NCBI GenBank assembly: GCA_004325065.1
Contig: PITI01000274.1
Coordinates: 1-15,482 of the forward strand
Reading direction: 5' to 3'
Length of the DNA: 15,482 bases
Origin: Hamiltosporidium magnivora
Lineage: Eukaryota; Microsporidia; Dubosqiidae
How positions within the stretch are numbered: the stretch's first letter is position 1; each line of letters opens with the position of its first letter. The notes below the pieces were generated by a model, which saw nothing but the letters and a program-made list of their open reading frames with translations, made no database searches and had not been told where the DNA came from. This document shows positions 10,545 to 15,482 of the stretch, one piece after another. The position numbers and the translations under genes were made by a program.

Positions 10545-11951
10545 TTAAGATTTACTCACCGTTTGTTTTTCAAGTTCTACTTCTTTTATACAAATATTTC
10601 CTTTATTCATAACTCTGCTTGCTAAAAAGGTAGAACCAAGAAAAATTACCAACAATCCTGTAATAAATCCTTTAAACTGTTCAACCGAGTAATGTTCAAA
10701 GTCTTGAAAATAAATACCTGCTGTTATAACACTAAACATTGTCCAAATAACATGAAATACGGGTATAACAAGCAAAGCATCGAAGTGTCTCAGTGCTCTA
10801 TTTAACCAATAAATTTGTAAAAACGTACAAAATACAAGAAATATGAAGAATAAATATGTTATACCGTATAAAAATTGATTATCTCCTGAAATAGTAGCAT
10901 CCACCATTTCACCAAAACTTTTAGCAAATAAAGTTGTAAGAGATGCGATGATTGAAGAAAGACCAACATAAAATAAAACCATGAAATATTTCAATATAAC
11001 ACCATCTTCTTCATAATAAACATTTTCTTTTTTAAGGAAATTGAAAAAATCGTTAGGAATTGACCAATCCCCGTTCACCTCAAAAAATTTTATAGCAAAA
11101 AATAATGTTCCGATCAGAACAAATATAACTATAAACCACAACATTGTTTCTTTTCTTTTATACATCTTTAAAAGTTCACATAATGAAAATACTTTATGAG
11201 ATCGTCCTGAATTCATAATAATGATCGAGGATCCCGTCAAAACAAATATAATCGACAAAAAATCCTTCCATGTAAATATTTCATGATTTATCATTGGGGC
11301 AAATATACTATTGGCAATCAAGCCAACAGCACCTAATGATGCCAACAAAGACTGGTTTCCAAATATATATGAAGTAAATCCTGAAATTTTACCTAAAACG
11401 TATATCATTATTCCAAGATGAAACAACATCAATTCGATGTTCATAAATTTTACCTTTTCCATGCTGTAAGATTTTTTTTGAAAATTTAATCCAACATTTA
11501 TCATTAAATTGCCAGAAATGGATAAAATTACACCAATAATCCAAAAATTGATATTTTTTGATTCACATTTATATTCACCTTGCTTATCCATCAAACACAT
11601 TTGTTTAGCATCACATCCATTTAGCATTTGTGGTCTCGTGTTTATACAATCTTTCCCCTCCGGTACGCTTCTACAGCAATATTTTGACATTATATTTTTA
11701 CCAATTCCAGTATCACACTCATTTTCTACCCTACATTTCGCTGTACAAGCAAGTGGACCATAAAAAAAATAAGATGCACACTCAGTTGGTTTAATACAAT
11801 GTCTACCAGGAGGTAAAAGCTTAGTACACATATTATTAACACAATAAAGTGAATGAATATCTGGTCTAGACTTTGCCCAACAATCACTATCTTTCGAACA
11901 GAACTTATCTGTACAAAATATCTTCAAACAAAGAAACAATACAATTATCAT
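10545..11951 (-). CDS. NIPA-like magnesium transporter with a cysteine-rich N-terminal domain
   Basis: This 468-residue protein has two parts. Residues 1-13 look like a signal peptide (MIIVLFLCLKIFC). Residues 13-129 form a secreted-type domain with 16 cysteines, an even number that suits disulphides. From residue 135 to 446 I count about nine membrane segments (roughly 136-154, 172-190, 199-218, 228-247, 271-289, 321-344, 360-383, 392-413 and 426-445), matching the NIPA (DUF803) family of the drug/metabolite transporter superfamily. Family marks are the GVILSISGNLMINVGLNFQK start, the G-SLLASLGAVGLIANSIFAP block and LNRALRHFDALLVIPVFHV near residues 383-401. Known members carry Mg2+ and related cations at the plasma or endosomal membrane. 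With a cleaved signal the cysteine domain would face outside, or the lumen. The C-terminal tail is short and charged. The start is the only ATG giving the signal peptide; no TACCC motif lies close upstream. The transporter call is secure; substrate and the role of the extra domain are inferred. Confidence 0.9.
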   Translation of the reverse strand: MIIVLFLCLKIFCTDKFCSKDSDCWAKSRPDIHSLYCVNNMCTKLLPPGRHCIKPTECASYFFYGPLACTAKCRVENECDTGIGKNIMSKYCCRSVPEGKDCINTRPQMLNGCDAKQMCLMDKQGEYKCESKNINFWIIGVILSISGNLMINVGLNFQKKSYSMEKVKFMNIELMLFHLGIMIYVLGKISGFTSYIFGNQSLLASLGAVGLIANSIFAPMINHEIFTWKDFLSIIFVLTGSSIIIMNSGRSHKVFSLCELLKMYKRKETMLWFIVIFVLIGTLFFAIKFFEVNGDWSIPNDFFNFLKKENVYYEEDGVILKYFMVLFYVGLSSIIASLTTLFAKSFGEMVDATISGDNQFLYGITYLFFIFLVFCTFLQIYWLNRALRHFDALLVIPVFHVIWTMFSVITAGIYFQDFEHYSVEQFKGFITGLLVIFLGSTFLASRVMNKGNICIKEVELEKQTVSKS

Positions 11952-12533
11952 TTTGTTTACAAAAAAATTTCTTTTTATTTATTTTTATTCTGAAACAAAA
12001 TAAATCCCAATAATTTAATTTTTAAACCGTAAATATCACATTTACTCCTTAAATTCCTTTATTAAAAACTTTTATATACCAAATTTGGTAATAATTTATT
12101 ATAAAATCTAAAATTAAATATTTCTTATAATTTTTTAAAAAATATGAAATTAATCGTTTCTTTTCGAGTTTTTCAACAATTTCATATATTGATTTAAGAT
12201 ATTAATTTTTTAATTCAAGACTTTATAAGAATTTCATACATTGATTTGAGATATTAATTTTTTTTAATTCAAGACTTTATAAGAATTGCATATATTGATT
12301 TGAGATATTAATTTTTTCATAATTCGAGATTTTATAAGAATTGCATATATTGATTTGAGATATTAATTTTTTTAATTCAAGATATTTAAATATATTTTTC
12401 AAAGTCAACAAAATATATTTTTATAAAAAAAAATACTCAAATATTTAAAAAAACGTAAAAGAATGAGAAATTAAAAAACTCTATAAATTTAAAATGAATT
12501 TACTTCTTTTTTTTTTAACATTTTGCTCCAATA
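11952..12533. other. Intergenic region with a tandem repeat array
   Basis: It separates the coiled-coil gene from the NIPA-like gene. It holds a ~53-base tandem repeat (12183-12387, listed separately) and AT-rich filler. It must contain the promoter of the NIPA-like gene, but no CCC-type motif is found within 50 bases of that ATG; only a GGG at 12006-12008 (minus strand) lies in the upstream region. No short gene is visible. Confidence 0.6.
12183..12387. repeat. Tandem repeat, about 3.8 copies of a 52-55 base unit
   Basis: Units start at 12183, 12235, 12289 and 12344 (lengths 52, 54, 55 and a partial fourth). Each begins CATATATTGATTTGAGATAT or a close variant, followed by TAATTTTTTTAATTC, AAGACTTTATAAGAATT. 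The copies differ mainly in the length of a T-run and a few substitutions, so the array is fairly young. It lies between the coiled-coil gene and the NIPA-like gene and is not coding. Confidence 0.9.
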
Positions 12534-13397
12534 TCATTTCTCTTTAGAAATTATAAGTGGCAATTTACACATAAACAACCTCAAATCATTTATAAATACA
12601 CATTCATTGACCAAAGAATCAAATAAATCTTGATTTCTCTCCAAATAAAAAGCCTTCGCACCAATAAATTTTCTATCTTCAATACAAGCAACAACACTCA
12701 AATTTTCAATACCAAAATAAATTTCTGTTAAATTATTTTCTTTGATTTTAATTTCTTCAATTCTACAGAAAAATAATTTGTTAAGAAATTGTAATCCATT
12801 CAAATACCATTCATACATTTCAACCAAGGAATCATCATAAAATATTCTCGATAAATTTCTTTCCTGCTCACACAATTCTTCTTTTCTAATTTGTAAATCA
12901 TAAAGATCAGTTTCAAGTTTGGTGACATCCATTTTTTTTAAATTTTCATTTTTATTTTCAATAATTTCCATCGTTTCTGTAATTTCATCATTTTTCTGTT
13001 TAACTTTATTGCATAACTCATCCATAATCTTCACATTTCCAAGTTTCTCATTAAATTCTAAATACCTCTTTTCATATTCCTCTTCTTTAATTAATAATTC
13101 ATTCAATTCAATTTCATATTCTTTATTCTTTTTTTCTAACTCATATATTTCAATAGAAATACTTTTAATTAATTCTTCTTGTTCCTCAACCAAACCTTTA
13201 ACTTCTCTAAGTTGTATTTTACTAGAAGATACCATACTTATTATATTATTTTTTTCATAATCCTTAGAACATAACCCTTCTATAAAATATTGTTTGGTTA
13301 GTTTTTCAATATATGCAAATTTATGGTTATCAAAGGTATCTTTAAGTTGCATATAATCGTGTTCTATTGTAGAATATGTTATATCTTGGTCAGTCAT
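12534..13397 (-). CDS. Coiled-coil protein, possible kinetochore (Spc7/KNL1-like) protein
   Basis: The protein has 287 residues. Residues 1-60 are mixed; 61-183 are a long, highly charged heptad-like coiled coil (for example EEQEELIKSISIEIYELEKK). Residues 190-285 form a compact region with an aromatic helix (MYEWYLNGLQFLNKLFF), strand-like stretches (RIEEIKIKENNLTEIYFG, LSVVACIEDRKF) and a final helix (LFDSLVNECVFINDLRLFMC). A long coil followed by such a small alpha/beta domain is the layout of RWD-domain kinetochore proteins, and Spc7/Spc105/KNL1 is the best fit I can suggest. The match is by architecture and hydrophobic pattern, not by signature residues; another coiled-coil protein is possible. 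The start is supported by TACCC five bases upstream of the ATG. That it is a real gene is strongly supported by its length in such AT-rich DNA. Confidence 0.85.
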   Translation of the reverse strand: MTDQDITYSTIEHDYMQLKDTFDNHKFAYIEKLTKQYFIEGLCSKDYEKNNIISMVSSSKIQLREVKGLVEEQEELIKSISIEIYELEKKNKEYEIELNELLIKEEEYEKRYLEFNEKLGNVKIMDELCNKVKQKNDEITETMEIIENKNENLKKMDVTKLETDLYDLQIRKEELCEQERNLSRIFYDDSLVEMYEWYLNGLQFLNKLFFCRIEEIKIKENNLTEIYFGIENLSVVACIEDRKFIGAKAFYLERNQDLFDSLVNECVFINDLRLFMCKLPLIISKEK

Positions 13398-13401
13398 TTA
13401 A

Positions 13402-13406
13402 GGGTA
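13402..13406 (-). promoter_or_regulatory. TACCC motif just upstream of the coiled-coil gene start
   Basis: On the minus strand the sequence reads GGGTTACCCTTAAATG, placing TACCC four bases before the A-ATG context. CCC-type motifs immediately upstream of start codons have been described as promoter elements in microsporidia. The motif is also half of a GGGTTACCC near-palindrome. Confidence 0.55.
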
Positions 13407-13455
13407 ACCCAATATTCTTTTTTGAAATAAAAATAAATAAAAAAATTTGTAAACC

Positions 13456-13493
13456 AAAATGAAATTTAAAATCTAAAATGAAATTTAAAATGG
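13456..13493. repeat. 19-base tandem duplication
   Basis: AAAATGAAATTTAAAATCT (13456-13474) is followed by the same unit with the last two bases changed (13475-13493). It lies in purine-rich DNA between two genes and has no visible function. Confidence 0.75.
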
Positions 13494-13671
13494 AAAATAT
13501 TAAAGAATTAAAAATTTACAAAAAAAAGGAGAGAAATAATGAAAAAAAAAATTTAAAAAAAAAAAAATTCAACAAAGATATAAAAATGAGATTTTTAAAA
13601 GAATAATAACCAAGAAAAATATTATAATGAGTCATTAAAAGAAATTTAAGGAAGAAAAAATAAAACAAATC

Positions 13672-13677
13672 TTTATT
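13672..13677 (-). terminator. AATAAA signal overlapping the stop of the HSBP1-like gene
   Basis: The minus strand reads TAAATAAAG, so the last A of the TAA stop is the first base of AATAAA. The arrangement parallels that at the end of the NIPA-like gene. Confidence 0.45.
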
Positions 13678-13847
13678 TATAATTCTTCTTCTTTATCTTC
13701 AGTTTCAGAGTTAAGTTTACTTATAGCACTTAATTCTTCAGATACATTTTCCAATTTCTTTTTAACTTCATTTAATCTACTTATTATAGTTTGTGAAAGG
13801 TTTTCAAAAGATTGTGCTCTGTTTTGAGAAGAGTCTGTGTTTACCAT
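13677..13847 (-). CDS. Small coiled-coil protein resembling heat shock factor-binding protein 1
   Basis: A 56-residue protein beginning MVNTDSSQNRAQ. Residues 14-48 form one amphipathic helix: FENLSQTIISRLNEVKKKLE then NVSEELSAISKLNS. The pattern F--(M/L)S--II-R(I/L)----KK/R(I/L)E-(V/L)---(I/L)--(I/L) is that of HSBP1, a small (about 76 residues in animals) trimeric coiled coil known to bind the trimerisation domain of heat shock factor 1 in the nucleus and also reported in the WASH-complex assembly pathway. The tail is acidic (ETEDKEEEL). Support for a real gene comes from TACCCC five bases before the ATG, an AATAAA at the stop, and position and strand in line with its neighbours (279 bases from the next start, 308 from the previous stop). 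The gene itself is likely; the HSBP1 assignment is tentative because short coils are easily mimicked, for example by DASH-type subunits. Confidence 0.65.
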   Translation of the reverse strand: MVNTDSSQNRAQSFENLSQTIISRLNEVKKKLENVSEELSAISKLNSETEDKEEEL

Positions 13848-13851
13848 TTAT

Positions 13852-13857
13852 GGGGTA
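13852..13857 (-). promoter_or_regulatory. TACCCC motif just upstream of the HSBP1-like gene start
   Basis: The minus strand reads TTACCCCATAAATG, putting the C-run four to five bases from the start codon, in the same position as the TACCC ahead of the neighbouring coiled-coil gene. It supports both the reality and the start of this short gene. Confidence 0.55.
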
Positions 13858-13903
13858 AGTGTAATAAAAATTGTAATTTAAAGAAAAAAAATAAAAAAAA
13901 TTT

Positions 13904-13981
13904 GAGAGAATTTTCGAGAATTAAAAAAATATTGGAGAGAATTTTCGAGAATTAAAAAAATATTGGAGAGAATTAGAAATA
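13904..13981. repeat. 31-base direct repeat, two copies and a partial third
   Basis: GAGAGAATTTTCGAGAATTA then AAAAAATATTG recurs at 13904-13934 and 13935-13965, with a partial copy after that (GAGAGAATTAGAAATATT). The array lies in purine-rich intergenic DNA upstream of the HSBP1-like gene, 57 bases or more from its ATG. Confidence 0.8.
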
Positions 13982-14019
13982 TTAGAAAGAATTAAAAAAG
14001 GTTGAGAGAATTAGAAAAA

Positions 14020-14101
14020 TATGAGACTAATAGAATGATAATAGAAGATTATTAGAAGAATATGAAACTAATAGAATGATAATAGAAGATTACTAGAAGA
14101 A
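14020..14101. repeat. 41-base direct repeat, two copies
   Basis: TATGAGACTAATAGAATGAT and the following AATAGAAGATTATTAGAAGAA (14020-14060) are repeated at 14061-14101 with two substitutions (GAG to GAA, ATTATT to ATTACT). It adjoins the 31-base repeats, so the whole gap between the SNW1-like and HSBP1-like genes is repeat-rich and purine-rich on the plus strand. Confidence 0.85.
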
Positions 14102-14155
14102 TATAATTTAAGTGAAATATTACTAAAGATTGATAGTTATACATAATTACAATTT

Positions 14156-14557
14156 TTAATTTTTATATTTTTTCTTTAAATCATTTTCTGCTTCGTCAAG
14201 TGCCTCTTTAAATCTAGAAAACTTTTCAAAATTTATGTTTAATGAGGGATGTGTAGGTATATGCTGCATTCTTTTTTCTAACGAAATTATTCTGCTTTTG
14301 GGGTTCTTCCACATGGAAATACACGGTGGTAGTTTCCAATATTCTTTTTGTTCTTTCGATAATGGTATAGAGGGAGGTGCATATATTGGTACTTTTTTTT
14401 CTAGAGAGACGGGTGGATTATATTGTTTCTTGATTACAATTAATTGTAAAGGATCGGGTTGTTTTTCTGTAATTTTTACTATTTTATCTGAATTTCTATT
14501 TTTACGAATTCTCATGGGTGGTTTTGGTTTTAAGTGACAAATAAGTTTTTTAGACAT
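14156..14557 (-). CDS. PRP45: SNW1/SKIP/Prp45-like spliceosome protein, strongly shortened
   Basis: The 133-residue protein carries the signature core of the SNW (SKIP/Prp45) family. The landmarks are IVKITEKQPDPL (residues 26-37, like the RV-MVE-QKDPMEPP stretch); PPSIPLSKEQKEYWKLPPCI (61-80) and SMWKNPK (81-87), the counterpart of KEQQ-WKIPPCISNWKN-KG; then ISLEKRM (91-97), like IPLDKRL. NINFEKFSRFKEALDEAE (107-124) is the counterpart of NENFAKL-EALY-A. Family members sit in the active spliceosome next to Prp8 and the U2/U6 core and help in the catalytic steps. Yeast and animal homologues are about 380-540 residues; the N-terminal third and everything after the core are missing here, and an in-frame stop directly precedes 14599. 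I start at MSKKL (14557); an upstream ATG at 14599 would add 14 hydrophobic residues (MFFLCFFLYFSNKK) from a T-rich leader, unlikely for a nuclear protein. No TACCC lies near either ATG; one is at 14661-14665. Confidence 0.85.
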   Translation of the reverse strand: MSKKLICHLKPKPPMRIRKNRNSDKIVKITEKQPDPLQLIVIKKQYNPPVSLEKKVPIYAPPSIPLSKEQKEYWKLPPCISMWKNPKSRIISLEKRMQHIPTHPSLNINFEKFSRFKEALDEAENDLKKKYKN

Positions 14558-14599
14558 TTTTTTATTTGAAAAATATAAAAAAAAACATAAAAAAAACAT

Positions 14600-15482
14600 T
14601 TAAAAGATTTTTCGACTAAAATATTTCACAATGAATTTTGTTAACTTCTTATATTTAAAAGGGTAAAAAAATATATTTTTTAGAGAATTCAATCAATAGT
14701 TTTGAAAAATTTGAATTGTATGTTGATTTCATTACAATTTGAATTATTTATTGTTAATTCTACTAAAATCTCAATTAATACAAATTGTTTCAAAATTTAT
14801 AAAAAAACTATTGATTTTATTTGATATCCTATTAGCCCATGTATATTTGTTACATACATACTTCATTTTTTGAGTTTTACTCATTAATTGATGCATCATT
14901 ATAAAATTTTATACAGAATAAGAAGAACTCTCTAAGATCTTAGTGACAGTTGTTGTGGCAAATAATCCTAATGTTTTTATATTTAGTAGAGCAGGCCTAG
15001 CTTTTTGCGAAATCACTCTGAGATTCGAGGTTTTCCACCCTGTTATAAGTGTAAAATGAACGAGTTTGCTTTTTTTCTATGTTAGAAGATATAAAGTATA
15101 ATTTGGCTTTTTTTTGTTACAAATGATAATAATTCATTTTAAAACTAATTTTTCTCTAGAGATAGTTGTAATTTCTTAAACCTTTATTTAAATTATATTT
15201 TTTTTGCTTGATTTGATCTGCTGATAATTATGAAGTAATCTTAATTCCTTAGAAAATATTAATATTATTCATTAAATCATGATGAAATAAATAGCACGCA
15301 TATTAGAAATACGAACCGATTAATAAGTAAGAAATTCTTATTTAAAAAATATCACACCATTTTAAAACAGTGGCAAGTGTTATATTTGTTTTCATGATAT
15401 TAACGAAGTTTTGAGTTTAACATAAATAACTGCTGCCCAACACTTCATCGAAACCCCTGCGATACCTACGTCCCAAAGCCTT
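14600..15482. other. Window end without a supported gene
   Basis: The first ~70 bases are the upstream region of the SNW1-like gene and include a TACCC at 14661-14665 on the minus strand, 62 bases from the upstream ATG. Beyond that, a minus-strand frame at about 14881-15067 has two internal stops and no recognisable motif (it contains IICHNNCH). The final ~55 bases are markedly richer in G+C (CCCAACACTTCATCGAAACC and following), which differs from everything nearby and may belong to a feature extending past the window. Confidence 0.5.
14661..14665 (-). promoter_or_regulatory. Possible TACCC promoter motif of the SNW1-like gene
   Basis: The minus strand reads TACCCTTTTAAATATAAG. It is the same pentamer that sits directly before two neighbouring start codons, but here it is 62 bases from the ATG at 14599 and 104 from the one I prefer. 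It could mark a transcription start, an unrecognised upstream coding part, or chance. Confidence 0.25.

Noticed and set aside
11509..11763. 84-codon plus-strand open frame
   Set aside because: It is a shadow on the opposite strand of the cysteine-rich part of the NIPA-like gene.
12919..13260. 113-codon plus-strand open frame rich in Ser and Phe
   Set aside because: It is the reverse-strand shadow of the Glu/Lys-rich coiled coil; such codons read as Ser/Phe on the other strand.
14235..14537. 100-codon plus-strand open frame
   Set aside because: It is the antisense of the SNW1-like gene, whose conserved motifs fix the true strand.
14558..14599. Hydrophobic 14-residue N-terminal extension of the SNW1-like protein as a signal or membrane anchor
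   Set aside because: It comes from T-runs just before a better ATG, and the family acts in the nucleus.

Overview
The window is about 80% A+T. It holds a cluster of small, intronless-looking genes and roughly 10 kb of sequence with no credible intact gene. The protein families, the strong reduction in gene length, TACCC-type motifs placed 5-6 bases ahead of two start codons and AATAAA signals touching stop codons together point to a microsporidian. Among microsporidia it would be a gene-sparse, AT-rich one rather than a compact Encephalitozoon-like genome. This is inference: no rRNA or species-diagnostic gene lies in the window.

From 1 to about 10.5 kb I see no intact gene. The most solid item is a heavily decayed Tc1/mariner-type DNA transposon (2761-4259). 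Its transposase can still be followed from the helix-turn-helix to the C-terminus through many frameshifts and stops, and matching TACACC/GGGTGTA ends sit at TA dinucleotides. Two weaker gene remnants lie in the same desert: a frameshifted minus-strand reading stretch of unknown family (1811-2074), and a one-frame plus-strand stretch that resembles ISXO2/IS1595-type transposases (6207-6458). The desert therefore looks like a graveyard of mobile elements and perhaps of dead genes.

From 10.5 to 14.6 kb four genes run head to tail on the minus strand. In transcription order they are: a very short SNW1/SKIP/Prp45 spliceosome protein (14156-14557); a 56-residue coiled-coil protein resembling heat shock factor-binding protein 1 (13677-13847); a 287-residue coiled-coil protein whose C-terminal part may be an RWD-type kinetochore domain (12534-13397); and a NIPA-type multi-pass magnesium transporter carrying a secreted cysteine-rich N-terminal domain (10545-11951). 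The gaps between them (about 280-580 bases) carry tandem repeats and purine-rich low-complexity DNA. Each gene probably has its own promoter; nothing suggests an operon or one shared pathway, although three of the four are likely intracellular housekeeping proteins.

The last 0.9 kb (14600-15482) has no gene I can support. It ends with a sharp rise in G+C over the final ~55 bases, which may be the edge of another element or gene cut off by the window.
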